Notes: a model not told the origin generated them from the letters alone. Shown: positions 1 to 7,607, counted from the stretch's first letter. The stretch is DNA of 64,000 bases from DASSBG01 sp035699085 (GCA_035699085.1 DASSBG010000008.1:62001-126000), one strand, 5' to 3'. Made by a program: numbers and translations.

Positions 1-236
1 CCAAGGCCGAAGTCGACCTCATCAACGAGGTCAAGGCCGAAGGCGAGCGGATCGGCAAGTTGCTGGACAAGGTCGAGTCACTGGGCACCGACCGCATCAT
101 CGCCATGACCGGTGCCAGCGATAGCGAGACGCCCTTCCACCAGGCGCCGGAGTGGGTCGCCACCGGGCGCACCCACCTGCAGCAGGGCCTCATGGCCCTC
201 ACCCGTGCAGTCGCCTGCCCGGAGGGCTTCGCCTGA
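1..236 (+). CDS. Acb2/Tad1-type hairpin protein (5' truncated)
   Basis: The window opens inside this gene; 77 codons remain before TGA at 234-236. The C-terminal part, WVATGRTHLQQGLMALTRAV followed by a CPEGF-like end, closely matches the Acb2/Tad1 hairpin family as I remember it (typical ending RTDLQTGxMALxRAVAxPxxF), and the preceding KAEVDLINEVKAEGERIGKL is the usual first amphipathic helix. Family members are small phage proteins; characterised ones form oligomers that sequester cyclic oligonucleotide or gcADPR signals and so block CBASS or Thoeris defence. The linker between the helices looks longer than in the short members. Its stop overlaps the methyltransferase start (TGATG). Family assignment is fairly sure; ligand and anti-defence role are inference. 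The N-terminus, and so some binding residues, lies outside the window. Confidence 0.72.
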   Translation, partial: KAEVDLINEVKAEGERIGKLLDKVESLGTDRIIAMTGASDSETPFHQAPEWVATGRTHLQQGLMALTRAVACPEGFA

Positions 237-2056
237 TGACTGACGGCCAGCGCGGCTTCGGTTTTCGCCCGGCGCCGGTGTCGCGCCTACGTCCGGGCGA
301 AATCGTGGTGGACCTGTTCGCGGGCGGGGGCGGTGCCAGCGAGGCATTGCGCCAGGCGCTGGGCCGCGACCCGGATATCGCGATCAACCACGACGCGCTG
401 GCCGTCGGCATGCACGCCGCCAACCACCCGGTCACGCGGCATCTGTGCGAGGACGTGTGGGCTGCCGACCCGCGCAAGGAATGCGCCGGCCGTCGTGTCG
501 GCTGGCTGCACGCCTCGCCGGATTGCACGCACTTCAGCCAGGCCAAGGGCGGCCAGCCAAGGTCGCGCGCGACGCGCTCACTCAGTTGGGTTGCGCTGCG
601 TTGGGCCGGTACGGTGGCACCGCGCATCCTCAGCCTTGAGAACGTCGCACAGATTCAGAAATGGGGGCCTCTGGTCGCCAAGCGCGACAAAGCCACGGGC
701 CGCGTGCTGAAGCTCGACGGCACGGTGGCCGCGCCCGGCGAGCGCGTGCCGATTGGCGAACAGTTCCTGATTCCAGACAAGCGGCACGCAGGGCGCACTT
801 GGCGGCACTTCATCGCCGCATTGCGCGCGCTCGGCTACGCAGTGGAATGGCGCAAGCTGCGCGCCTGCGACTACGGCGCCGGCACCAGCCGCGAGCGTCT
901 GTTTCTTGTCGCGCGCCGCGACGGCGAGCCGATCCAGTGGCCGGAACCGACACACGGCCCCGACTGCGCGCAGCCCTACGTGACCGCGGCCGACTGCATC
1001 GACTGGTCCATCCCGTGCCCGAGCATCTTCACCCGCAAGAAGCCGCTGGCAGATGCCACCTGCCGACGCATCGCGCGCGGCATCAAGCGCTACGTGCTTG
1101 GCGCCGCCGAGCCCTTCATCGTGCAGTGCGCCAACGCCAACTCCAACGGCGTGGCGGCAAGCAGCGTGCCGCTCGGCACCGTCACTGGCTGGCCGCGCGG
1201 CGGCGCCCATGCGGTGGTAGCTCCGACGCTGGTTCAATCCGGCTACGGGGAGCGCGAGGGGCAGGCTCCGCGCGCGCAAGATCTGCAGCAGCCGCTCGGA
1301 ACGGTGGTCGCTGGTGGCGTGAAGCACGCGCTCGCGGCTGCGCACCTGGTCAAGTTTCGAGGCCAGAGCGACGGCGCTCCTGTCAGCGATCCGCTGCCCA
1401 CCATCACCAGCGGAGCCGGCGCCGCCCGGCCGGCCGGCGCACCGCACGCGATGGGCGTGCTGACCGCGATTCTGGCCGGCGTGGGTGGGCGTGCGGGCGA
1501 CACTGAGCCGCGCCCGGTGAACCAGCCTGGCTACACAATTACCGCCAAAGCGGACGCCGCCGTAGTCACCGCCCACATGGCCAAGCTTCGCGGCACCAGC
1601 AACGCAGCGGACGTTGCCGATCCACTGGCAACCGTCAGCGCAGGCGGCAAGCATCACGCAATCGTCGAATGCACGCTGAGCCCGGAGCACGAAGCCGGCG
1701 CGCTGCAGGTCGCCGCGTTCCTGACCACGTACTACGGCAACGGCGATGCGGTGAGCCTGCGCGACCCGCTGGACACCGTGACCACCCGCGACCGCCTGGC
1801 GCTGGTGACTGTCTCACTGCAGGGCACGCCGTACGTCATCGTCGACATCGGCCTGCGCATGCTCAAGCCGCCGGAGTTGTACCGCGCGCAAGGCTTCCCC
1901 GCCGACTACATCATCGACCGCACCGCCGACGGCCGGAAGCTGAGCATCAGCGCCAGCGTGCGGATGGTAGGCAACAGCGTGAGCCCGCCGCCACTGTGTG
2001 CGATCGCGCGGGCCAACCTTGACCGCGTGCCGGCCGCGCAGCAGGCGGCGGCATGA
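236..2056 (+). CDS. Phage C5 DNA cytosine methyltransferase
   Basis: A 606-residue DNA (cytosine-5) methyltransferase. Visible motifs in order: motif I DLFAGGGG (residues 26-33, SAM binding), motif IV SPDC with the catalytic Cys near 97, motif VI ENV (135-137), motif VIII RERLFLVARRDG (219-230), a QGFP segment and motif X VGNSVSPPP near the C-terminus. The region between motifs VIII and X, where the target-recognition domain sits, is unusually long and carries repeated PLxTV/HAxV units (about 1150-1815). Start chosen at ATG 236 because it overlaps the previous stop; an in-frame ATG at 152 would run back through the upstream gene. In phages such enzymes usually protect phage DNA from host restriction. 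Target sequence unknown; no partner restriction enzyme is visible. Confidence 0.92.
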   Translation: MTDGQRGFGFRPAPVSRLRPGEIVVDLFAGGGGASEALRQALGRDPDIAINHDALAVGMHAANHPVTRHLCEDVWAADPRKECAGRRVGWLHASPDCTHFSQAKGGQPRSRATRSLSWVALRWAGTVAPRILSLENVAQIQKWGPLVAKRDKATGRVLKLDGTVAAPGERVPIGEQFLIPDKRHAGRTWRHFIAALRALGYAVEWRKLRACDYGAGTSRERLFLVARRDGEPIQWPEPTHGPDCAQPYVTAADCIDWSIPCPSIFTRKKPLADATCRRIARGIKRYVLGAAEPFIVQCANANSNGVAASSVPLGTVTGWPRGGAHAVVAPTLVQSGYGEREGQAPRAQDLQQPLGTVVAGGVKHALAAAHLVKFRGQSDGAPVSDPLPTITSGAGAARPAGAPHAMGVLTAILAGVGGRAGDTEPRPVNQPGYTITAKADAAVVTAHMAKLRGTSNAADVADPLATVSAGGKHHAIVECTLSPEHEAGALQVAAFLTTYYGNGDAVSLRDPLDTVTTRDRLALVTVSLQGTPYVIVDIGLRMLKPPELYRAQGFPADYIIDRTADGRKLSISASVRMVGNSVSPPPLCAIARANLDRVPAAQQAAA

Positions 2057-2478
2057 AGCGCGGCGGCCCGCTCACCCGCACCACGCCCTTGCGCGCGGCG
2101 AAGCCCCTGCGTGCGGCGAAGCCGGTGCGTAGCTCAACGCTTGGCCACAGCCGGCCCAAGTCCACACCCGCCCGCAAGGCCGCGAAGGGCATGCCCTGCA
2201 CCCTGCGCTTTCCTGGCTGCTACCCGGGGCCGGACAACGAGCAAGTGCAGCTCTGCCACCTGCGCATGTTCCGCGGTGGTGGCACCGGCCTGAAGCCCCA
2301 CGACAGCGAAGCGGTGTTCGGCTGCACGCACTGCCACGACCTACTCGACTCCCGGGCGTACCCGCCCGCGTGGCTCTCGGTCGCCTACAAATGGGAGCGC
2401 ATCGCGCGGGCGCTGGTTGAGACGTTGCGGCTACAGCGCGAGGCCGGGGTCCTGATCTACAAGGGAGAAGCGTCGTGA
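2053..2478 (+). CDS. DUF1364 nuclease-like phage protein
   Basis: 141 residues. The second half matches the DUF1364 family of lambdoid and other temperate phages: a KGMPCTLRFPGC segment, a central LCHLR, and an FGCTHCHDLLDSR segment, giving Cys/His pairs arranged like an HNH-type zinc-nuclease fold. The first 50 residues are basic and contain short repeats (LRAAKPLRAAKP), probably disordered and DNA- or RNA-contacting. In family relatives this gene sits in early or recombination clusters, but no reaction has been firmly established that I know of. ATG overlaps the methyltransferase stop by 4 nt (ATGA), so the two are translationally coupled. Confidence 0.75.
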   Translation: MKRGGPLTRTTPLRAAKPLRAAKPVRSSTLGHSRPKSTPARKAAKGMPCTLRFPGCYPGPDNEQVQLCHLRMFRGGGTGLKPHDSEAVFGCTHCHDLLDSRAYPPAWLSVAYKWERIARALVETLRLQREAGVLIYKGEAS

Positions 2479-2960
2479 CTGAGACCGCCTCTGTGGCCGA
2501 CAAGCTCGCCGACGCCCTGCGCGGCTGGCTGGCGCTGGACAAAACCTTCAATTCGCCGGATCGAATCGTTCAAGCCATAGCTGACGAGGGCGGCTACGCG
2601 GCGCCGATGGCCCGGGCCGTGCTGGCAGCGGGCGAGGCGCTCAAAGCCTACGACCTGGCTAAGCCCGGCGCTGAAAAGGAGCGCCAAACGATCGCCCTGG
2701 CCTTCGGTCTGGCCGACTCGGCAGCACGCGCCGATATCGAGTGCGCCACGCGTCTTGGCGTCAAAGTGGGTGGCGTGGGGTGGCTCAGCGTCGCCGCTTC
2801 CGACCTGGACCCGGAGGACGTCGAGACCGTGCAGACCGCGCTGGCCTACCTCGACCTGCGCTGTCGCGCGCTGCCCTACGAATACCTCCGCGAGGGCGAC
2901 CGGGTCCGCTTTCAAGCATGGCCACGCGGCCAACTCGCCACCACCAAGGAACCTGCATGA
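2475..2960 (+). CDS. Hypothetical phage protein
   Basis: 161 residues, not recognised. Predicted mostly helical and acidic, with Ala/Leu/Asp-rich stretches and no signal peptide or membrane segment. GTG start at 2475 overlaps the preceding stop (GTGA), which supports it as part of the same polycistron. Two segments, LADALRGWLALDKTF near the N-terminus and AYLDLRCRALPYEYLREGD near the C-terminus, look like structured cores. No catalytic motif is visible. Confidence 0.6.
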   Translation: MTETASVADKLADALRGWLALDKTFNSPDRIVQAIADEGGYAAPMARAVLAAGEALKAYDLAKPGAEKERQTIALAFGLADSAARADIECATRLGVKVGGVGWLSVAASDLDPEDVETVQTALAYLDLRCRALPYEYLREGDRVRFQAWPRGQLATTKEPA

Positions 2961-3190
2961 GCATGAAGCGAGTCTCAATGCTAAGTGCCGCCGCTTTTGC
3001 CTTCTCTCTGCTCGGCGGCCTCGGGCCGGACATCAGGCTGCCGGCGCCCAACCGATACCCGCGGCCGCCGCGGCCGACCCGCCGGAGCGGGATCCGCTGC
3101 ACCTGCATGCAACGAGCGAAAGGCGCTGACGCCAAGCGGAAGCGCAAGCGCGCCATTGCCCGAGCGTCGCGTCGGCGAAACCGGAAGTAG
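2957..3190 (+). CDS. Small Pro/Arg-rich basic protein
   Basis: 77 residues starting at ATG 2957, which overlaps the preceding stop (ATGA); a second possible start is ATG 2963. The N-terminus has one to three positive charges followed by a hydrophobic stretch (MLSAAAFAFSLLGGLG), like a signal peptide or weak membrane anchor. It is followed by a Pro/Arg-rich segment NRYPRPPRPTRRSGIRC and a strongly cationic Lys/Arg tail. No homologue recognised. Composition is unlike its acidic neighbours. It may be a small secreted or membrane-active phage protein, or merely a fast-evolving hypothetical. Confidence 0.5.
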   Translation: MSMKRVSMLSAAAFAFSLLGGLGPDIRLPAPNRYPRPPRPTRRSGIRCTCMQRAKGADAKRKRKRAIARASRRRNRK

Positions 3191-3215
3191 CGGCCACCAC
3201 CAGGAGAACCGCGTC

Positions 3216-3767
3216 ATGAAGTCCCGCAAGAAACCTGTTGTTGTTGAAGCGTTCCAGATGACGAAGGAACGCCGCACGAGCAATGCCGGCTGGCCGAAGT
3301 GGCTGCACGAGGCCTGGAACGCTGGCGTCGTTCATCCAGCCTATCCCAACTCAGATGGCAATGGCCGGCTGAAGGTGCGAACGCTTGAGGGCGACCTTTT
3401 GGTGGATTGGGATGACTGGATCATCAAGGGCGTAAAGGGTGAGTTTTACCCCTGCAAGCCCGACATCTTCGCCGCCACGTACGAGGCGGTGGAAGAAGGC
3501 GAACCGCAGGCCACCGACGCGGCGCCGCCTCTCAAGGTCTTCGAGTACAACGGCGAGCTGTACGCCGCCAGGGATCTGGCTCACGCCCGCGAGGTCATCG
3601 CCGAATACACCACCGATGATGCGCGCGAGCTGAGCGAGGCGGAACTGGACGCACCCCAGCCCGAGTTCGACGAAGACGAGCGCGAGACAGGCGGCACCAC
3701 CACCGTGCGCCAGATGCTGGCCGAGCACGGCGACGAGCCCGGCTGGCTGGCCGGCCCCAATGGCTAA
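3216..3767 (+). CDS. Phage protein with PGDYG-like N-terminal domain
   Basis: 183 residues. The first ~95 residues (MKSRKKPVVVEAFQMT ... LEGDLLVDWDDWIIKGVKGE, then FYPCKPDIFAATYE) match a very common small phage protein family of unknown function (PGDYG-like), in which the IIKGVKGEFYPCKPDIF block is the conserved signature. The remaining ~85 residues are an acidic extension (DEDERETGGTTTV) not found in the short members, with a KVFEYNGELYAARDL segment that could be a second small domain. A good ribosome-binding site (AGGAG at 3202-3206) precedes ATG 3216. The 3' end overlaps the next gene by 8 nt. Confidence 0.7.
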   Translation: MKSRKKPVVVEAFQMTKERRTSNAGWPKWLHEAWNAGVVHPAYPNSDGNGRLKVRTLEGDLLVDWDDWIIKGVKGEFYPCKPDIFAATYEAVEEGEPQATDAAPPLKVFEYNGELYAARDLAHAREVIAEYTTDDARELSEAELDAPQPEFDEDERETGGTTTVRQMLAEHGDEPGWLAGPNG

Positions 3768-3960
3768 GACCGCCGCACCAACGTGCCGCCTCTGCGGCAA
3801 GCCGCTTCGCCGGGTCGGCGGCTATCTGCAGCGCGTCAACGAGAAAGGCGTGCCCGGCATCTTCGAGTGCCGCCCGTCCTGCGACGCCGATCTGCCGCCA
3901 GACACCCGGCTGCTGCTGGCGTTGGACGACGATCTGACTGAAGGAGTGACCCCATGCTGA
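3760..3960 (+). CDS. Small Cys-motif protein
   Basis: 66 residues. CRLCGKPLRR near the N-terminus and FECRPSCDADLP near the middle supply a CxxC and a CxxxC pair, consistent with a single zinc ribbon. Unknown function. ATG 3760 lies 8 nt inside the previous gene and the stop overlaps the next start (ATGCTGA), which is typical of this compact phage cassette. Confidence 0.55.
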   Translation: MAKTAAPTCRLCGKPLRRVGGYLQRVNEKGVPGIFECRPSCDADLPPDTRLLLALDDDLTEGVTPC

Positions 3961-4310
3961 CATCCCTGTTCGGCGGCCGGCATCTACGCGAGCGGCTGCG
4001 CCTGGCGGAGGCCCGATTGGACGCGCAGCACGACGTAATTCGTGATCTCCAGCTGCGCCTCAAAGTTCAGGAGGCGGCTACAAGGGATATGGGCCGGTGG
4101 GTTGGCACGCGTAACGCCTCACCACCCGACGCGCGGAGCGGCGTGGCGCAGCCCTTTCTGGACATCAACCCAACCGTCAGTGACCGCCTGACCGCCATCG
4201 AGAAGCACCTGGGTGGGTACGTCGAGTACCAACGCGGGTCGATGGCGACTTGGGCGTTCAAGCTCGTGCCGAGGGCGCCAGCTGCCAAGCGCAGGAGCCG
4301 GGCCAAGTGA
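3954..4310 (+). CDS. Hypothetical coiled-coil phage protein
   Basis: 118 residues. Residues ~10-45 (RERLRLAEARLDAQHDVIRD onwards) form a charged heptad-rich helix likely to be a coiled coil; the C-terminus is basic (RAPAAKRRSRAK). No known domain recognised. Overlaps its upstream neighbour by 7 nt and the downstream GTG by 4 nt. Confidence 0.5.
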   Translation: MLTSLFGGRHLRERLRLAEARLDAQHDVIRDLQLRLKVQEAATRDMGRWVGTRNASPPDARSGVAQPFLDINPTVSDRLTAIEKHLGGYVEYQRGSMATWAFKLVPRAPAAKRRSRAK

Positions 4311-4579
4311 GCGCGGAAGCGGCCGAACTGCGGCGCGCCTACCAGCGCGGCTACAACGCCGGCAAGCGGCGGCTGGACAAGGAGATGCGGGCCGAGCGCG
4401 AGCAGGCGCAGGCGCGCGCGCTGTGGGATAACGCCGTGCTGGCCTCCACGCCCTATTTTCTGGCGTGCCAGGGCTGGACCATCGGAGAGAAGAGGGTCAG
4501 TACCACCGATGACCGGGCAAACCTTGCCTGCAGCTACGCCAACGCCGTCCTCAAGTACGCGCGGCGGTGGGCGCCGTGA
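4307..4579 (+). CDS. Small phage protein (RRAYxRGYNAGKRR family)
   Basis: 90 residues from GTG 4307, which overlaps the preceding stop (GTGA); the longer reading from 4250 is rejected because it runs through the upstream gene. The N-terminal signature ELRRAYQRGYNAGKRRLDKE resembles small uncharacterised phage proteins I have seen near early regions. Two Cys and a Trp-containing middle segment (FLACQGWTIGEKR) follow. No function can be assigned. Confidence 0.5.
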   Translation: MSAEAAELRRAYQRGYNAGKRRLDKEMRAEREQAQARALWDNAVLASTPYFLACQGWTIGEKRVSTTDDRANLACSYANAVLKYARRWAP

Positions 4580-4875
4580 GCAACCGCCAAGCCCGTATCG
4601 CCCGCAAGGCCAAGGCCCGTCGGGACCGCATGCTGGCGATCGCACGCGCCCTGCCGGCGCCAGAAGGCTTCGAGTTTCATGCCGGGCTCAGCGGCGTCGG
4701 GTCGAGCGAGGTCGACCCCTGTCTGATGCTGGCCGCGACGCGGCTGGCGGATGGAAAGCGCTACGGCGTCCAATTCACATTCGAGTACGGGCGAAAGGTC
4801 CGTCGGCCGGACGCCGTACCAGCACAGATGGCGGCGAAGCTCCTCAGCGCGTTCCGCTTGGGTGACTCGCCATGA
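4576..4875 (+). CDS. Hypothetical phage protein
   Basis: 99 residues from GTG 4576 (GTGA overlap with the previous stop; a second GTG at 4567 would add three residues). The N-terminus is very basic (SNRQARIARKAKARRDRM), the remainder mixed, with YGVQFTFEYGRKVRRP suggesting a beta-hairpin. No family recognised. Confidence 0.5.
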   Translation: MSNRQARIARKAKARRDRMLAIARALPAPEGFEFHAGLSGVGSSEVDPCLMLAATRLADGKRYGVQFTFEYGRKVRRPDAVPAQMAAKLLSAFRLGDSP

Positions 4876-5075
4876 CCAGCGAGCACGTCGTCTACTGCCT
4901 GCCGCTCCTGAGCCGCCTCCGGCTGGCCGCGTGGATGGCTTGGCGCGCGGCGTGGCGTGCGGGCCGGCGCTGCTGGCAAATCACGGCCGAAGAGCGCTAC
5001 CAGCCCGGCGACCGCATCATCGTGCACCTCAAGTTCATCGTCGACCTCGGTTCCAAGGCTTGCCGAGGGTTGTAG
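4872..5075 (+). CDS. Small hypothetical phage protein
   Basis: 67 residues. The N-terminal 35 residues are Trp/Ala/Arg-rich (LAAWMAWRAAWRAGRRCW) and would form an amphipathic helix; the C-terminal part (ERYQPGDRIIVHLKFIVDLG) looks like a beta-strand pair. ATG overlaps the preceding stop (ATGA), and the TAG overlaps the next GTG. Not recognised; the short length makes it less certain than its neighbours. Confidence 0.45.
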   Translation: MTSEHVVYCLPLLSRLRLAAWMAWRAAWRAGRRCWQITAEERYQPGDRIIVHLKFIVDLGSKACRGL

Positions 5076-5278
5076 TGGCCGGCATCCTGTCCACCGAGGA
5101 TCTGAAGCGGGCCACCGGCTACCAGCGCTCGGCCGACGTCGAGCGCTGCCTGAAGGCCGCCGGGATCCGCTACTTCCCGGGGAAAGAAGGGCCGTGGACA
5201 ACAAGCGACCTGGTCAACGCGGCGGGCGGGCTCGCCCTGGCCAGCAACGACGACAGCTACACGGCGGATATCCTGTGA
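5075..5278 (+). CDS. DUF4224-type integrase-associated protein
   Basis: 67 residues from GTG 5075, which shares its first base with the preceding stop (TAGTG). ILSTEDLKRATGYQRSADVE followed by CLKAAGIRYF is the DUF4224 pattern (LTxxELxxLTGYxxxxxQxxxLxxxGIxY), a small winged-helix-like domain found immediately upstream of tyrosine integrases in prophages of Gammaproteobacteria. By position it is likely an excisionase-like or integrase-modulating DNA-binding protein; that role is inference. GTG of the integrase overlaps its stop. Confidence 0.75.
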   Translation: MAGILSTEDLKRATGYQRSADVERCLKAAGIRYFPGKEGPWTTSDLVNAAGGLALASNDDSYTADIL

Positions 5279-6402
5279 GCCGCGGCCGGGCGCGGCAGTA
5301 CGACCCCACCATTCCCGCGCACATCGACCAGCGTGCCCTGCCGAAGGGCGCCTACTGGCACCGCCGCGATCGCTTCTGGTACACGCTGCTGGGCCCAGCC
5401 CGCAAGTTCCACCGCCTCGGCAACGCCAGCGCCACCGTCGCCCAGCTGCACCAGCAACTCGACGAGCTGGCCAACGGCCCGCGCGGCACCATCGAGTGGC
5501 TGCACGCGCAGTTCGAGGACAGTGCCAAGTGGAAAACCCTCGCCGAGGCAACACGCGACGACTACGCGGCCTGCCTGCGCACGCTCAAAGCCACCCGCAC
5601 CCGCCACGGCCCCTTTGCCAGCCTGCAGGTCGACCGGCTCACCCGGCCGGTGCTGCAGCGGCTGGTGGACCGCATCGGCGAGGACCGGCCGGCAATGGCA
5701 AACCACGTCGCCCGCTACCTCGGCCGCCTCATCAAGTGGGGCATGCAGCGTGGCCGCTGCGCCGAGCGCACCAATCCGGCCCACGGCCTGGAGTTGGCCA
5801 AGGAGCTGGGCGAGTGCAAGGTGCCAAGCGTGCTCACCATGAACGCTGTGCTGGCCTTCGCGCGCGAGCGTGGCGCCCTGAAGGCGCATTCCCGAGGCAG
5901 CGTGGCCCCGTACCTGTGGATCGTGATCGTGCTGGCCTACCGGCTGCGGCTGCGCGGCATCGAGGTGCTTACCCTCACCGACGCCGCCGAGGCGGCCGCC
6001 GGCGTACGCACCAACCGGCGCAAGGGCAGCCGCGACAACGTCACCCGCTGGGCCGATGCCGTCGAGGATGCCTGGCTGGCCGCGTGGGAGCTGCGCGACG
6101 CCATCTGGACGCGCACCGGCCAGCCGGTGCCGCTGAAGGCCGAAGACCGCCTGCTGCTGGTCAACGAGAAGGGCCTGCCGATCCAGCGCAGCTCGCTCGA
6201 CAGCGCCTGGCGCCGGCTGATGGAATCAGCGATCGCCGCAGGCGTCATCGCCGCGGACGAGTGGTTCACGCCGCACGGATTGAAGCATCGCGGCATCACC
6301 GACACCAAGGGCGCCAAGCAGCCGGCCAGCGGCCACGTCGACCCGCGCATGCTGCTCACGTACGACCACGAAGTGCCCGAAGTCGACGCCGCCGGCGACT
6401 AG
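5275..6402 (+). CDS. Tyrosine-family site-specific integrase
   Basis: 375 residues from GTG 5275 (GTGA overlap). The N-terminal ~60 residues are a DNA-contacting arm region (GAYWHRRDRFWYTLLGPARK), residues ~80-180 the SAM-like core-binding domain, and ~185-370 the catalytic domain. Catalytic positions visible: Arg227 in LRLRGIEVLTL, Lys250, His334 in the HGLKHRGITD box, His354 in GHVDP, and the nucleophile Tyr363 (LLTYDHE). The second box reads HxxK rather than HxxR, which I believe is normal for this subfamily. The gene ends 83 bp before the 3' end of tRNA-Lys, the typical arrangement for integration into a tRNA gene. The element therefore extends left, out of the window. Confidence 0.93.
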   Translation: MSRGRARQYDPTIPAHIDQRALPKGAYWHRRDRFWYTLLGPARKFHRLGNASATVAQLHQQLDELANGPRGTIEWLHAQFEDSAKWKTLAEATRDDYAACLRTLKATRTRHGPFASLQVDRLTRPVLQRLVDRIGEDRPAMANHVARYLGRLIKWGMQRGRCAERTNPAHGLELAKELGECKVPSVLTMNAVLAFARERGALKAHSRGSVAPYLWIVIVLAYRLRLRGIEVLTLTDAAEAAAGVRTNRRKGSRDNVTRWADAVEDAWLAAWELRDAIWTRTGQPVPLKAEDRLLLVNEKGLPIQRSSLDSAWRRLMESAIAAGVIAADEWFTPHGLKHRGITDTKGAKQPASGHVDPRMLLTYDHEVPEVDAAGD

Positions 6403-6416
6403 ATTTGAGCCGCGCA

Positions 6417-6437
6417 TTTGTAAACAGCTTTGTAAAC
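6417..6437. repeat. Direct repeat TTTGTAAAC x2
   Basis: TTTGTAAAC occurs at 6417-6425 and again at 6429-6437, a 12-bp period, between the integrase stop and the tRNA-Lys terminator. The AT-rich sequence stands out in a GC-rich region. By position it could be arm-type integrase or excisionase binding sites at the phage end; that is inference. Confidence 0.5.
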
Positions 6438-6446
6438 GCGCCAAAG

Positions 6447-6475
6447 AAAAAGGCACCTGCGTTGCCGCAAGTGCC
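6447..6475 (-). terminator. Rho-independent terminator of the tRNA operon
   Basis: On the minus strand GGCACTTGCG-GCAA-CGCAGGTGCC (one wobble in a 10-bp stem) is followed by TTTTTC, just downstream of tRNA-Lys. It ends the Arg-Pro-Arg-His-Lys tRNA transcript. Confidence 0.85.
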
Positions 6476-6484
6476 TGATTCAGT

Positions 6485-6560
<76 letters not shown>

Positions 6561-6566
6561 GTTGAC

Positions 6567-6644
6567 TGGGGTGGGTGATGGGATTCGAACCCACGACAAC
6601 CGGAATCACAATCCGGGACTCTAACCAGCTGAGCTACACCCACC
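6567..6644 (-). tRNA. tRNA-His (GTG)
   Basis: Acceptor GGTGGGTG pairs with CACCCACC, including the extra 5' G characteristic of tRNA-His, and CCA is encoded. The anticodon arm ATTGTGATT gives anticodon GTG. Confidence 0.95.
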
Positions 6645-6744
6645 ATCTGCGGAAACCAGGGAACAAACGACCGGCAGTCACGCAGGCCCGGGCGCTCGTC
6701 TGTTCGCTGTCCTCCGTACCTCGTCCTTGCATGGCTCTCCGTGT

Positions 6745-6821
6745 TGGCGCGCCTGACAGGAGTCGAACCTGCAACCGTCGGCTTAGAAGGCCGGTGCTCT
6801 ATCCAGTTGAGCTACAGGCGC
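6745..6821 (-). tRNA. tRNA-Arg (TCT)
   Basis: 77 nt with encoded CCA; acceptor GCGCCTG/CAGGCGC, anticodon loop CTTCTAA giving TCT, which reads the rare AGA/AGG codons in this GC-rich genome. Confidence 0.95.
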
Positions 6822-6861
6822 AGCAAGCCTCGTCGCAACCGGCATCACGCCCGGGTCGCGT

Positions 6862-6938
<77 letters not shown>

Positions 6939-7061
6939 GAAACACGCTTGGCCAAGGCAGCCACACAGTGCAGCCAAGGCATGGTACGAAGCGGACCTCG
7001 CCCCGTCAATCTGATAAACCAGCGGCAACGCGGTCGTGCCTGGCCCGCGTTGCCGCCATGT

Positions 7062-7138
7062 TGGCGCGCCCGGAGAGATTCGAACTCCCGACCACCAAGT
7101 TCGTAGCCTGGTACTCTATCCAGCTGAGCTACGGGCGC
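7062..7138 (-). tRNA. tRNA-Arg (ACG)
   Basis: 77 nt with encoded CCA; acceptor GCGCCCG/CGGGCGC, anticodon loop CTACGAA giving ACG (inosine-modified in bacteria by TadA, reading CGU/CGC/CGA). First gene of the five-tRNA transcript. Confidence 0.95.
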
Positions 7139-7254
7139 TTGAAACGATGCGTCGGCGACCCCGGCTCCTGCCTCCGCCAACCGCTCGCCCTGCTCCATGC
7201 AAGGCGACGCCGACCGGAGCAACCACTGCGGCGCACCGCTCGGCGAAGCAGGAA

Positions 7255-7283
7255 ATTATCGGTGAGGCCGGACGGCGCGTCAA
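7255..7283 (-). promoter_or_regulatory. sigma-70 promoter for tRNA operon
   Basis: On the minus strand TTGACG (7283-7278), 17-bp spacer, GATAAT (7260-7255). It lies ~115 bp upstream of tRNA-Arg(ACG) and is the best promoter match in the interval, so it probably drives the Arg-Pro-Arg-His-Lys tRNA operon. Confidence 0.7.
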
Positions 7284-7582
7284 GCGCTTGATTGCAGCAT
7301 CGGGGAGCGCGGGCGCCAAGGCGGACTCGGGACCGGAGACGCGTGACCCGACACATGCGCAGATCGGGCGACGGTAGATTCACGGCTGGCACCGCCGCGA
7401 GGCTTCGCACCTGGTCGCCACCCTGCGCGGGCGCTGGCGCGCCCTTGTTGGGGTTCGCTGCGCTCAGCGCCAACCCGCCTCCCGGCGCTTGCCTGCCGCA
7501 TGACCGTCATGGCGCCTTGGCCGATGTCTCAGGACCATTGTCGGTTCAGATTTCGTCTACACCTCTCGCACCACCAGACACG

Positions 7583-7607
7583 AAAAACGCCCCGTGCGGG
7601 GCGTTTT
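7583..7607 (-). terminator. Rho-independent terminator after tRNA-Ser
   Basis: AAAACGCCCC-GTGC-GGGGCGTTTT is a perfect inverted repeat with A and T tracts on both sides; read on the minus strand it ends in TTTTTCG just 3' of tRNA-Ser. It could also work in the plus direction. Confidence 0.88.
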
